Position numbers and translations under genes: made by a program
Source of the DNA: Acidobacteriota bacterium
GTDB lineage: Bacteria; Acidobacteriota; UBA6911; JACQSX01
NCBI GenBank assembly: GCA_016211105.1
Contig: JACQSX010000033.1
Coordinates: 248,001 to 312,000 of the forward strand
Reading direction: 5' to 3'
Length of the DNA stretch: 64,000 nucleotides
Notes under the pieces: generated by a model
Seen by the model: only the letters and a program-made list of their open reading frames with translations
What the model was told of the DNA's origin: nothing
The model's database searches: none
Shown here: piece by piece, positions 25,356-34,476 of the stretch
How the letters are laid out: every line of letters begins with the position of its first letter
Numbering within the stretch: the stretch's first letter is position 1

Positions 25356-27947
25356 TCACTGCGACGTTTGCGGCAATACCACTGATAGTGTTTCCGGGTC
25401 GGCGCCAGAGAAAAGCTCCAAGCCCACGATTGGGATACTGGACTGCACCCGTACCCTGCCGTCCCACTGGGAGGTCAAACCAAAAATAGACGCCAAGCTG
25501 CCGACCAGGCGACGGTTGGGTTCTATGACAAGCTGCTTGCTAGCCGTGGGCGCGCCATCCACTGCAAAAACGTCCATTGTCACTCGAGCTGGATCTTGGT
25601 TGGGATTGACCAATGCGATTTCGGTTACAAACCCTCCACCTTGAGCCAGATCTGCAAGGTGAAAATCAACTCCAGAACTATCTACCAGCGGAAAGGCAGA
25701 CATCGCCTTCCCGTCAAACGTAAAAATCTCGGCTGAAGCCACGACCCCAGCATTACTGCTGACGACTCGTAACCACGCAGAGATTGGCGCGTCGCCGGCC
25801 AGTTCGAACAACTCTGCTAAATCAGTCATCGCCATGTTCTTAGCCAATACCGAGAGAGTCCTTGTGGCCAGCGTCTTACCACTATCGTCAACCAGTGTCA
25901 CAACCAACGTCGAATCCTGGTCGCTCAGGCTGACGAAACTGACAACTGTCCTGAAACCACCCAACAGCAGGACCTGAGCCGCTATCAACTCCGTGCCGCT
26001 CGCGGCCGTCATCGGAGGAGGCGTGATGCCGGGCAATACACTCAACGCTTCAGCACTTTCATAAAAAGCGAGCGCATTAATGCGCAACGATCCGCGAATG
26101 ACGAGATAGACTCCCTGGAGGCCAACCGCTTCCGGGAGAAAATCAGGCTCATTCGGATCCGTGCTTTTCAATTTGCGAGCTAGGACCGCGCCTCCGTCGA
26201 GATTTGCAGAAACGCTCGTGACTACGTTACCTTCCTGATCGATAAGATCCACGCCCACATCAACACTATTGAAATTAGGATTCGTAATTACCAACTCGGT
26301 GGAAAAGTCGTCATTCTGTCTTACCACCGGAAACACGAAGGAAAAGTCGCTATGCCGATTGACGCTTGCCACATCCAGTTTCTTGCCCGTATAATCGCCG
26401 GTCACAAGAGATCCGATCAAGCTGGACTCTGTGCTATCAGCCGTGATCCATCCATCAATGGGATTTTGTCCCAGGTCGTTCTGAAACAATTCTGCGGCAG
26501 TGGTCACCACCTGCTGGCCCGCATTAAAATCCAAACTCGTGGGATTGGTTACAGTAGCCGACCCGACGCTCTCAAACGCCTCGCCAAACTTGGACAGCGC
26601 CTGCAGCTTCAGATTGGCAGGCGTGGGTCCAACGTTGGCAAGAGCTAAGCCGGTGAACCGGTTTGTGTCAGCGTGAAATCGCGGAAGAATAAAAGCGAAC
26701 GTCTTGCCAAGAAAATCAATCGTATTGGATACAAAGTTCAATACCGCGACCTGTTTCTCATCCGGAGTGAGCGCCACAAAAATCGGATCACCATCCAGGC
26801 TCACGGGATCCTTTCCCACCGGAGTTCGCGTCGTTATCGCATACGTTTCCATGTCAATTCCGTAAACGCCATCCTCTCCTGGACTCGCCACATATGCGCT
26901 CTTTGAATCCGCGGTGAAGACAATATTCGTCGCTTCCGAAAATCCACTTGTTAGGGTACTCAGCTGGGTTATCAACTCCAGGGTATCAGTAGAAAGAACC
27001 GCAATCTCGGCTCGTTCTACCACCACAAAACGCGAGCCATCCGGAGTCACAGCGGTGTACAGAGTGTCAATTCCCAGTTCAATGCGTTTTAAAATCTCGC
27101 CCGTGCTGGTATCAAAGATATAAGCTACATCGTTTCCAAACGGCTCTTTGTTGCCATCGTCGCCGATAATTCCCTTACTGTCATCCAAACTCAAGGTTAC
27201 ATTGTGGATCGCCAAAAAATCATGAGTTTCCTTGGGTGTAATCGTAAGACGCACGGTAAATGGGGCCACGTCCACAATCGACACAGAATCGGGTGTCGTT
27301 GAGAATTGTTGGTCTGAAACATTGACCGCCACAAAGAAAGCACCGTTGTGGGCCATGGTCAATCTCACGGGATGACTTCCTCCGGGAAGCTTCAATCGAG
27401 GCGGGATCTCGGTTCCCTCCGGAACCTGGAATCTGACAATCTCATCTGTTCCGGTAGAAGCGACAAATCCAATTTTGCTGTCCGGCGTGAACACCACATT
27501 GCTGCCAAGCCCAAAATCCACCCTGTCCAGTGTTACTGTTTTTACCGCCAAACTCTCGACATCAATGAGGGAGATACTGCCTAAAAACTTATTCACTGGA
27601 ATCTTGTCCGCCAAGTGGGTATTGGCGACCACGACGGTTCTCTTGTCCTGGGTCATTGCCAGCAAAGCCGGATTCTTTCCCACAGGAAGATTTGCAACGG
27701 ATGCCATCGACGTGGTGTCAAATACCACAACTGAATCCGACCCGGGGAAATTTACGAAGCCTGCCCGCCCATCAGGGGAAAATAGCATGGTGGGAGAGAA
27801 GAAATTATCGGTCACCACGCTATTGGTATCAAACTTGAGGTTAAGACCGGCAATGGACGGATCAAAAGTAGAAGAAACCCGGTCAGCGTACAGCGGGGCC
27901 AAAATCGCCCTGCTTACCATTAATATTGTCAAAAGACGTTTCATCAA
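25356..27947 (-). CDS. Secreted YVTN-type beta-propeller protein with a C-terminal repeat region
   Basis: An 863-residue protein. Residues 1–22 are a signal peptide (M-M-K-R-L-L-T-I-L-M-V, cleavage near A-D). Residues about 50–420 hold seven or so blades of YVTN/lactonase-like propeller, with recurrent V-x-F-T-P-D-S-K-x-G-F-V-A and S-I-V-D-V / S-L-I-D-V strands. Residues about 430–860 contain at least three diverged copies of a beta-rich unit (F-x-T-E-L-V-I-T-N-P-N; F-V-T-E-I-A-L-V-N-P-N; V-V-S-F-V-S-L-S-D), each followed by V-x-L-x-D-x-x-G. No catalytic residue or sorting signal is recognised; function is unknown. Codon use looks like that of its neighbours. Confidence 0.7.
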   Translation of the reverse strand: MMKRLLTILMVSRAILAPLYADRVSSTFDPSIAGLNLKFDTNSVVTDNFFSPTMLFSPDGRAGFVNFPGSDSVVVFDTTSMASVANLPVGKNPALLAMTQDKRTVVVANTHLADKIPVNKFLGSISLIDVESLAVKTVTLDRVDFGLGSNVVFTPDSKIGFVASTGTDEIVRFQVPEGTEIPPRLKLPGGSHPVRLTMAHNGAFFVAVNVSDQQFSTTPDSVSIVDVAPFTVRLTITPKETHDFLAIHNVTLSLDDSKGIIGDDGNKEPFGNDVAYIFDTSTGEILKRIELGIDTLYTAVTPDGSRFVVVERAEIAVLSTDTLELITQLSTLTSGFSEATNIVFTADSKSAYVASPGEDGVYGIDMETYAITTRTPVGKDPVSLDGDPIFVALTPDEKQVAVLNFVSNTIDFLGKTFAFILPRFHADTNRFTGLALANVGPTPANLKLQALSKFGEAFESVGSATVTNPTSLDFNAGQQVVTTAAELFQNDLGQNPIDGWITADSTESSLIGSLVTGDYTGKKLDVASVNRHSDFSFVFPVVRQNDDFSTELVITNPNFNSVDVGVDLIDQEGNVVTSVSANLDGGAVLARKLKSTDPNEPDFLPEAVGLQGVYLVIRGSLRINALAFYESAEALSVLPGITPPPMTAASGTELIAAQVLLLGGFRTVVSFVSLSDQDSTLVVTLVDDSGKTLATRTLSVLAKNMAMTDLAELFELAGDAPISAWLRVVSSNAGVVASAEIFTFDGKAMSAFPLVDSSGVDFHLADLAQGGGFVTEIALVNPNQDPARVTMDVFAVDGAPTASKQLVIEPNRRLVGSLASIFGLTSQWDGRVRVQSSIPIVGLELFSGADPETLSVVLPQTSQ

Positions 27948-27978
27948 ACCAATATCCTCTACCTTTTAAAAACTTGTA

Positions 27979-27984
27979 ATTATA
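27979..27984 (-). promoter_or_regulatory. Candidate −10 element for the beta-propeller gene
   Basis: TATAAT on the minus strand, about 32 bases before the ATG at 27947, with an AGAGGA ribosome-binding sequence between. No recognisable −35 lies at the right distance, so the call is weak. Confidence 0.3.
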
Positions 27985-28023
27985 AGCTCAATGCTGGGTA
28001 GATCAGGAATTTCTTCAAGGAGT

Positions 28024-28308
28024 TCAAGTTTTCTGCACAAATTGGATCGACTTGACCACTTCCTTACCGAAGAACTTATTCAGACGCGCGCGTATATCCT
28101 CAGAAAGGCGCGATAGCTCCGCCAGCCATCGCTCATCAGACGCCGCTACCTGGAGGACACCATCCCGAAAAGCAACGGGCAAAGAATTGCTACTAATTCG
28201 TTTTCCTAATAGAGCCTGCCACTGGCCTTTCAGAATTATCTCAACCAAGACCGGCTGGTCGCAAAAATCCCGGGCCAGTTGCGCCATGAAGTTGCCAAGG
28301 GGCTTCAT
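28024..28308 (-). CDS. DciA-like protein (DUF721), candidate DnaB-loading factor
   Basis: A 94-residue protein with one DUF721/DciA domain: W-Q-A-L-L-G-K-R-I near residue 30, then the KH-like core F-R-D-G-V-L-Q-V-A-A-S-D-E-R-W-L-A-E-L and L-N-K-F-F-G. DciA is the ancestral partner that loads or stimulates the replicative helicase DnaB in most bacteria lacking DnaC. This copy is short but covers the domain. It is not linked to dnaB, which lies about 12 kb away, so the pairing is inferred from family knowledge. Confidence 0.75.
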   Translation of the reverse strand: MKPLGNFMAQLARDFCDQPVLVEIILKGQWQALLGKRISSNSLPVAFRDGVLQVAASDERWLAELSRLSEDIRARLNKFFGKEVVKSIQFVQKT

Positions 28309-28773
28309 CGAACATGCAACCAGAGATCATTCACGCTCACACCCAAGCAAGCAGGTCCCGTTTTGCTCATCGCCGCCAAACCCACCAAAAAGAAAGAGGC
28401 ATGTTGTCAAGCACCCTGCACAAACTGTTTCGCTGCTTTAATGAAATCGTTCAGTGCCGAACAGGAACGCATCGTTTTGAATTCTACCACATGTAAAACA
28501 CCGGCAAACCCGGAGCCGTCTGCAGCGATCCTGTCCTGGGCCTTCCCCACTCGCTTTGGCTTTGCAAAGTCCAAAGCGTCTGGTGATTCTGCTCCCCTCG
28601 ATTAGCTCTCATCAGGCGTCTGGAAACGCTCTTTTAGATCCCTCCGGGTGTCCGATGCGTGGCGGAGGATGGGCGACATACTTGACTCGGAAGAAACTGT
28701 GTATTTCAATAGGGCGGATTTATGCAAGTTGCTCTGGCTTGAGAAGCGGGGCAACTGAATCGATCGATTGTTT
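28309..28773. other. Intergenic region without a recognised gene
   Basis: About 465 bp between divergent DciA-like and HNH genes. Open frames on the plus strand here (for example 28279–28605) overlap the DciA-like gene in antisense and have biased, low-information translations; none resembles a known protein. A TTGACT hexamer at 28682–28687 has no −10 at proper spacing. No RNA gene was recognised. Confidence 0.5.
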
Positions 28774-29310
28774 ATGGAACAGACATTGCTCTTGAATGCC
28801 ACCTACGAGCCATTACAGGTGGTCAACTGGAAGAAGGCACTGACGCTGTTATTTTCAGGCAAGGCCGAGGTTGTGGCCGAATACGAAAGAGAGATTAACA
28901 GCGTCAGTTTTTCCATAAAGCTTCCGTCCATCCTGCGGCTGTTCAAATTTATAAGGATCAACCGTAAGCACACCCGAATAAAGTTCTCCCGTGCCAATAT
29001 TTACTCCCGAGACAATCACTGCTGCCAGTACTGTGGAACCAAATGCTCCAGCGATATGTTAACCTTTGATCACGTCGTACCCATTGTTCAAGGCGGGAGT
29101 AAGAGCTGGGATAACATCGTCACTTGTTGCATTCACTGCAATCACAAAAAAGGCGGACGCACGCCCCACGAAGCTGGCTTGAAGCTGATCCGGAAGCCAT
29201 GTGCGCCACAATGGGTTGCTACCAGGATTACTTTTTCTGTCGGCTTTCGCAGCGCTCCTGAAAGTTGGCGCGATTATCTGTACTGGAACGTCGAACTCGA
29301 GGCCGATTAG
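28774..29310 (+). CDS. HNH endonuclease family protein
   Basis: 178 residues from the ATG at 28774. The N-terminal half (L-L-N-A-T-Y-E-P-L-Q-V-V-N-W-K-K-A-L-T-L-L) is the lead found in a common stand-alone HNH family of Acidobacteria and other phyla. The HNH core follows at about 88–130: C-Q-Y-C-G, L-T-F-D-H-V-V-P, S-W-D-N-I-V-T-C-C-I-H-C-N-H-K-K-G, with two CxxC zinc pairs and the H-N-H residues. A nuclease fold is clear, but no toxin, phage or restriction neighbour is present, so the biological role is unknown. Confidence 0.85.
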   Translation: MEQTLLLNATYEPLQVVNWKKALTLLFSGKAEVVAEYEREINSVSFSIKLPSILRLFKFIRINRKHTRIKFSRANIYSRDNHCCQYCGTKCSSDMLTFDHVVPIVQGGSKSWDNIVTCCIHCNHKKGGRTPHEAGLKLIRKPCAPQWVATRITFSVGFRSAPESWRDYLYWNVELEAD

Positions 29311-29422
29311 TACTGTCTCCTGCAATTACAGGTAGGAATCGGGCCGGCGCATGGAGAACACGACTCGGCGGGGGTGAAGTAAGTACCGCTCCGGCCCACC
29401 CCAGGTAGAAATTTCAAGCACT

Positions 29423-30142
29423 GTGACCACTTGCAAAATCACAATCCATTCCTCGTCTATTCCTATCCGACCGGCAATCGCCCTATTTGCCAAAGCGCCT
29501 ATTCCGAACAAAGTGAAAACCCGGTTGCAGCCATGCCTCACTGCAGATGAAGCGCTGGCTTTGCACATTGCGTGCTTGGAAGACCTGTGCGAGAAACTGG
29601 CGGCGCTGAAAAATGGATTTGAAATCTATTGCTTCTTAAGCGAAGAAGTGGACAGCATTCCTGAGCGTTGTCGTACCTCCAACCTCCGTATACAAGCGCC
29701 GGGGGACCTAGGACGGAGAATGCAGGCCGCCGCTGAGCACCTGTTTGATTTGAGGCACGACGCGGTAATTTTCCTCGGATCCGATACTCCCCACCTTGAC
29801 CCGAAGTTGCTGTTCCAGGCTATCGACTCTTTGCAGGATTATGAAGTGGTCATTGGCCCATCTCAGGATGGGGGCTATTACCTACTGGCTCTGAAGCAGC
29901 CCCATCAGAAACTGTTTCGCAACATCAACTGGGGATCGGAGAAAGTACTCAGTGAAACTTTAGAACGCCTCCGGCGCCGTAAGACATCCTTCGCCCTGCT
30001 AGAAGAGAGTTTTGATCTGGATCGTCCAAGCGACTTGAAACGTTTCATGCAAAGTGAGGCTCGGATTTTCGCTCCCAGGACCTTCGCTCTACTAAAGGGA
30101 ATCGAAATCAAGGGATATCTCAATAGAGACCATCATGACTAG
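29423..30142 (+). CDS. DUF2064 / TIGR04282-type glycosyltransferase-like protein
   Basis: A 239-residue protein of the family annotated as DUF2064 or arsenosugar-biosynthesis glycosyltransferase. It has a nucleotide-sugar-type fold: A-L-F-A-K-A-P-I-P-N-K-V-K-T-R-L near the N-terminus, G-S-D-T-P-H-L-D (DxD-like metal site) and G-P-S-Q-D-G-G-Y-Y-L-L. Partner genes of the arsenosugar pathway (a radical SAM arsenosugar enzyme) are not seen here, so the family name should not be read as function. GTG start. The following ileS begins 15 bp or more downstream on the same strand. Confidence 0.82.
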   Translation: MTTCKITIHSSSIPIRPAIALFAKAPIPNKVKTRLQPCLTADEALALHIACLEDLCEKLAALKNGFEIYCFLSEEVDSIPERCRTSNLRIQAPGDLGRRMQAAAEHLFDLRHDAVIFLGSDTPHLDPKLLFQAIDSLQDYEVVIGPSQDGGYYLLALKQPHQKLFRNINWGSEKVLSETLERLRRRKTSFALLEESFDLDRPSDLKRFMQSEARIFAPRTFALLKGIEIKGYLNRDHHD

Positions 30143-30193
30143 GTTGGTGGTCTACTCGTGTTATATTTCTATCCATTGGACTGGGAGATTAAT

Positions 30194-33007
30194 TTGACGA
30201 CGCTAGATTTAAAGCAAACCCTGAATTTGCCGAAAACCGATTTCCCAATGAAAGCCAACCTGCCGACCAAGGAACCTGCAATGTTGGCCCGTTGGGAGAA
30301 AATCGCCCTATATGAAAAGATCCTTCAGGCGCGCCTAGGCCGGACTGTTTTTGTCCTCCACGATGGCCCGCCTTACGCAAATGGCAATATCCACTTGGGT
30401 CATGCCCTGAACAAGATTCTGAAAGACTTGGTAGTAAAGTCCAAAACCATGGCCGGCTACCGCGCCCCCTACCTGCCCGGCTGGGATTGCCATGGCCTTC
30501 CCATTGAAATCAAAGTGGACCAAAACTTGGGAGAGAAGAAGGCATCAATGACCCAGGTTCAAATTCGCCAAGCCTGTCGGAAGTATGCCGAAAAATACGT
30601 GCAAGTTCAAAAGGAAGAGTTCAAACGCCTTGGGATCTTTGGGCAATGGGAGCGGCCTTATCTCACCATGAGCTATCACTACGAAGCAGAGATCACACGG
30701 GCGCTGGCTGGTTTTGTGGAACGCGGTAATGTCTATCGGGGGCTGAAGCCTGTGCTCTGGTGTACACATTGCCTGACGGCGCTGGCCGAGGCAGAAGTGG
30801 AATATGAGAATCACCAGAGTCCTTCGATCTTTGTCAAATTCCCAATGATTGCCGACTCCGTTCCATGGGCGGATCCACACCCAGACGCGGCATTTGCGGT
30901 GATCTGGACAACGACACCCTGGACTTTACCAGCCAATCTTGCAATCGCGGTACACCCGGATTTCGATTATTCGCTTCTCAAAGTCAAGAACGAACACTTC
31001 TGGATTGCTACGCAGCGGATTGAGGCAGTAATGAGAGAGTGTGGAATAACAGATTGGACTGTGGTGAAAACCGTCAAAGGGTCCACGATGTTAGGACACC
31101 GTGCGCGTCATCCATGGATCGATCGGGACTCGCCGTTCATCGCCGCCGACTATGTCAGCTTGGATCAAGGAACGGGACTGGTGCACACAGCGCCGGGACA
31201 TGGACAGGAAGATTATGTGTCCGGTCTAAAGTACGATCTGGAGATCTACAATCCAGTCGACCACCGTGGGTGCTTTGCAGAGGAAATCGAGTTTTTCAAA
31301 GGACAGCAGGTTCTTGAAGCCAATCCGAAAATCGTACAGTTGTTAAAAGAGAGGGGACTGCTGTTGCACAGCGACAGGGTTATCCACTCCTATCCGCACT
31401 GCTGGCGCTGCCATAATCCGGTGATCTTTCGCGCTACCCCCCAGTGGTTCATCGCCATGGATGCAAGTGATCTCCGCGCGCGGGCGCTGGCGGAACTGAA
31501 GAAGGTGAAATGGATTCCAGAGTGGGGCGAAGAGAGAATTGCTAACATGATTTCCAGCCGGCCAGACTGGTGCATCTCGCGCCAACGGGTTTGGGGAGTC
31601 CCAATCGTGGCGTTCTACTGCACTGCCTGCAACGAGATTCTGGCTAGTGAAGGCGTAATTCGGCACGTCGCTGAAATCTTCGAACGCGAAGGAGCAGACG
31701 CATGGTACGCACGCGGCGAACTAGAACTGCTGCCCCCAAACACCGTTTGCAGCCGATGTGGAGCGTGGCAATTCAAAAAAGAATTCGACATCCTCGACGT
31801 ATGGTTTGATTCCGGTTCCAGTCTCCTGGCAGTACTGGGGCAACAAGGGGAACAAAAAGATGTCAATGTTACATGGCCAGCGGACATGTATCTGGAAGGA
31901 AATGATCAGTACCGTGGCTGGTTCCAGAGTTCGCTGCTCGTCGGCGTGGGTACGCGCAACGGTGCTCCCTATCGTTCGGTGGTGACTCACGGCATGACTC
32001 TGGATGCCGAGGGAAAGGCAATGTCAAAATCCGTTGGAAACGTCATCGCGCCACAGAAGATCATTAAGCAAAGCGGTGCGGAGATCCTTCGGTTGTGGGT
32101 TTGCTCGATCGACTACCGAGAGGATGCCCGCCTGTCTCCCGAAATCCTTTCGCGGCTGCAGGAAGCTTACAGAAAGATCCGTAATACTGCACGCTTCATT
32201 CTGGGCAACCTTTACGATTTTGAGCCTGCCAAGCACCGCCTCGCCTTGGAAGATCTGTGGGAATTAGACCGTTGGGCCCTAGCGCGAACTTTCGAAGTCT
32301 CGGAAAAGGCAAAGGCGGGTTTTGAAAGTTACCAGTTTCACGTCGTATATCACTTGCTGCACCAATTCTGTGTTTCCGATCTTTCATCGTTCTACCTGGA
32401 CATTCTGAAGGATCGACTCTACACCCGGGCATCGAACTCACGGGCACGGCGTTCTGCCCAGACTGCCTTGTTTGAAGTGCTTGATTGCTTATGTCGTCTG
32501 CTGGCGCCTCTTTTGCCGTTTACCGCGGACGAAATCTGGCTCCAGCTACATGACCAAGAACCTGGCGATGAGTCTGTGCACCTCAAACTGTTTCGAAATA
32601 TGCGCGACTACGCAGACAACACTTTACTGGTGCGATGGGAACGGCTGTTGCAGCTCCGAGAAGAAATCTACAAGAAATTGGAAGAGGCGCGGCAGGCAAA
32701 ACTCATCGGAACTTCCCTGGAAGCCCAGTTGGTCTTGGTTTGCGGTGAGCATCAATTCGATTATTTGAAGGGATTTTCTTCTGATCTTCGTTATATCTTT
32801 ATTGTGTCGGAAGTCGCTTTGGAAGAATCCGCTGACTTTGGACCGGACTATTTAGAAATCAAGGTGCAGCCGGCAGAGGGTAAGAAATGTGAGCGCTGTT
32901 GGAACTACTCTTCCGACGTCGGCATCAATAACCAATATCCTTCGGTTTGTTCACGGTGTGTTGCGGCACTGGAGGAGATGGTCGGGGCATCGGGCGGAGT
33001 TGCATGA
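30194..33007 (+). CDS. ileS: Isoleucyl-tRNA synthetase
   Basis: About 937 residues. TTG at 30194 with GGGAG 7 bases upstream is the preferred start; an in-frame GTG at 30158 would add 12 residues. It charges tRNA-Ile with editing of valine. Class I signatures are G-N-I-H-L-G-H (HIGH) near residue 64–70 and K-A-M-S-K-S (KMSKS) near 613. The CP1 editing domain has T-T-P-W-T-L-P-A-N and H-T-A-P-G-H-G-Q-E-D. A C-terminal zinc finger C-E-R-C … C-S-R-C is present. The stop overlaps the lspA start as ATGA. Confidence 0.97.
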   Translation: MTTLDLKQTLNLPKTDFPMKANLPTKEPAMLARWEKIALYEKILQARLGRTVFVLHDGPPYANGNIHLGHALNKILKDLVVKSKTMAGYRAPYLPGWDCHGLPIEIKVDQNLGEKKASMTQVQIRQACRKYAEKYVQVQKEEFKRLGIFGQWERPYLTMSYHYEAEITRALAGFVERGNVYRGLKPVLWCTHCLTALAEAEVEYENHQSPSIFVKFPMIADSVPWADPHPDAAFAVIWTTTPWTLPANLAIAVHPDFDYSLLKVKNEHFWIATQRIEAVMRECGITDWTVVKTVKGSTMLGHRARHPWIDRDSPFIAADYVSLDQGTGLVHTAPGHGQEDYVSGLKYDLEIYNPVDHRGCFAEEIEFFKGQQVLEANPKIVQLLKERGLLLHSDRVIHSYPHCWRCHNPVIFRATPQWFIAMDASDLRARALAELKKVKWIPEWGEERIANMISSRPDWCISRQRVWGVPIVAFYCTACNEILASEGVIRHVAEIFEREGADAWYARGELELLPPNTVCSRCGAWQFKKEFDILDVWFDSGSSLLAVLGQQGEQKDVNVTWPADMYLEGNDQYRGWFQSSLLVGVGTRNGAPYRSVVTHGMTLDAEGKAMSKSVGNVIAPQKIIKQSGAEILRLWVCSIDYREDARLSPEILSRLQEAYRKIRNTARFILGNLYDFEPAKHRLALEDLWELDRWALARTFEVSEKAKAGFESYQFHVVYHLLHQFCVSDLSSFYLDILKDRLYTRASNSRARRSAQTALFEVLDCLCRLLAPLLPFTADEIWLQLHDQEPGDESVHLKLFRNMRDYADNTLLVRWERLLQLREEIYKKLEEARQAKLIGTSLEAQLVLVCGEHQFDYLKGFSSDLRYIFIVSEVALEESADFGPDYLEIKVQPAEGKKCERCWNYSSDVGINNQYPSVCSRCVAALEEMVGASGGVA

Positions 33008-33540
33008 GGATTCCACAGGCATTTATCTACGGATCGATCCTACTGGGGCTGGATCTTTGGACCAAGAACTGGGCACACCAGCACCTGCAGCATCGGGATG
33101 TCGAGTTGATCCCGCGCTTTTTCAAGTTGAGCCTAGTTCATAACCGCGGAATTGCATTCGGCTTGTTCGATGATCCCGTTGCCGTCAGCCCAATCAAGTC
33201 ACTTGTTCTGATCTCGGTCGCCCTGGCGGCCCTCCTGGTGGTAAGCACCTATGCCTTCCGAACACCGCCACGTGCGCGGGCTGCGCACCTGGCGCTCGGG
33301 TTCTTATTAGGAGGGATCCTGGGCAACATGATCGACCGCATCGCCCATTTCTATGTGATCGACTTCCTGGATTTCAACCTCTATTTTTTCAAGTTTCCAA
33401 CATTCAACCTTGCAGATACCGGCATTACAGTCGGCGTGGTCTTGCTTTTGCTGCTGGAGGCTCTACACGAAGGAGGAAATTGGGAAGGGTACCCGCCCCC
33501 CAATGCTGGGGTGCCAGGAGAAACCGAGAGATGGAGCTGA
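33004..33540 (+). CDS. lspA: Lipoprotein signal peptidase (prolipoprotein signal peptidase II)
   Basis: 178 residues from the ATG at 33004, which overlaps the ileS stop; the longer open frame from 32947 would lie inside ileS. An aspartic inner-membrane protease that cuts the signal peptide of prolipoproteins. Four membrane segments are seen. The motifs N-R-G-I-A-F-G, G-N-M-I-D-R-I and F-N-L-A-D contain the two catalytic Asp residues. The C-terminal 20 residues are a non-conserved tail. It fits with LolA just downstream in a lipoprotein-processing unit. Confidence 0.96.
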   Translation: MRIPQAFIYGSILLGLDLWTKNWAHQHLQHRDVELIPRFFKLSLVHNRGIAFGLFDDPVAVSPIKSLVLISVALAALLVVSTYAFRTPPRARAAHLALGFLLGGILGNMIDRIAHFYVIDFLDFNLYFFKFPTFNLADTGITVGVVLLLLLEALHEGGNWEGYPPPNAGVPGETERWS

Positions 33541-33561
33541 GCCTAGTGTCTGCTGGGCAGT

Positions 33562-33733
33562 GGCTCAACCCATAAATACCGCTGTATTTGCGCACGAGGC
33601 TTTGGGGCCAGATCGCGAGCCGAGGAGGCAAAGTGGCAACATTGGCGACGACGGGCCACAAAGAGATCACCCGCAGTCTCCATTTACCCGAAGGGTTGCG
33701 GCGGGACGGCCTCGCTTTCTTTGTGCTTTTCTT
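33562..33733. repeat. Partial copy of the palindromic repeat, overlapping the 5' end of lolA
   Basis: A left end (CTCAACCCATAAATACC) and about 170 bp of body match the element at 5231–5507 in the same order; 33665–33724 agrees with 5341–5400 at 49 of 60 bases without gaps. The right half and right terminal repeat are missing: the homology stops inside the lolA coding sequence. It carries GAGGAGG and a GTG that fit the lolA start. Confidence 0.7.
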
Positions 33734-34352
33734 CACGGTTGTTTTATCCGCGTGCACGGCACAAGCTGGATCAAATATCGCAAGCCTCGCAGATGCCATT
33801 CAAAGTCACTACGATACAATGCGTAGCTTTAAGGCTGATTTCGTGCAGATTTATCGGAGCGCATTCAGCAATGAACGGGAATCCGGAGTTGTCTACATGA
33901 AAAAACCCGGCAAGATGCGCTGGGAGTACACCGCACCCACCCAAAAACTCTTCATCACGGACGGACAAAAGACATATTTTTACGTGCCCCACGACAAACA
34001 AGTCACTGTCGGCACCTGGCAAGTGGATTCCACAGCTACGCCGCTCCTCTTTCTGCTAGGCCAAGGAAATCTCAGAAAAGACTTTGATATTGGCTCTTCT
34101 GCTGACGCCAAACTGGCAGGGGGAGATATCGTGTTGTTATTGACACCGAAGACCGAACAGGCCGGTTTCAAGGAAGTGCTCCTCGAAGTTCGGGAAAAAA
34201 GCGCGGATGTCCTGCGACTTTCAGTGATCGAGCACAACGGAAATCGAAATGACTACGTGCTGCGGTCGTTCCAGCAAAATACTCCCGTCGCGGAGGACAA
34301 ATTTCAGTTCAAGGTTCCCAATGGTGTGGAGATCATTACGGAAGATCAGTAA
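33633..34352 (+). CDS. lolA: Outer-membrane lipoprotein carrier protein LolA
   Basis: 239 residues from GTG 33633, chosen because GAGGAGG (33622–33628) lies four bases upstream; TTG 33588 and TTG 33696 are in-frame alternatives. LolA ferries lipoproteins across the periplasm. A hydrophobic signal (L-A-F-F-V-L-F-F-T-V-V-L-S-A) is followed by Cys41, so a lipobox reading (L-S-A-C) is possible, unusual for LolA; signal-peptidase-I cleavage at A-Q-A is the other reading. The mature part shows the LolA beta-barrel pattern F-K-A-D-F-V-Q-I-Y, G-V-V-Y-M-K-K-P-G-K-M-R-W-E-Y and N-G-V-E-I-I-T. The first 35 or so codons lie in a dispersed repeat. Confidence 0.88.
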   Translation: MATLATTGHKEITRSLHLPEGLRRDGLAFFVLFFTVVLSACTAQAGSNIASLADAIQSHYDTMRSFKADFVQIYRSAFSNERESGVVYMKKPGKMRWEYTAPTQKLFITDGQKTYFYVPHDKQVTVGTWQVDSTATPLLFLLGQGNLRKDFDIGSSADAKLAGGDIVLLLTPKTEQAGFKEVLLEVREKSADVLRLSVIEHNGNRNDYVLRSFQQNTPVAEDKFQFKVPNGVEIITEDQ

Positions 34353-34476
34353 TTGCGACTGCGATTTGAACAAAACTATTCGTTCTCCGTAACCTGTCAT
34401 CCGGTGATCCTATTGGAAGGAATCCGCGATCAACGGACCAAGATCAGAGCACATGAATCTCCAATCCGTAATCGAC

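Noticed and set aside
32947..33003. Longer N-terminus for lspA
   Set aside because: Would lie inside ileS; the ATG at 33004 overlapping the ileS stop gives the normal LspA N-terminus.
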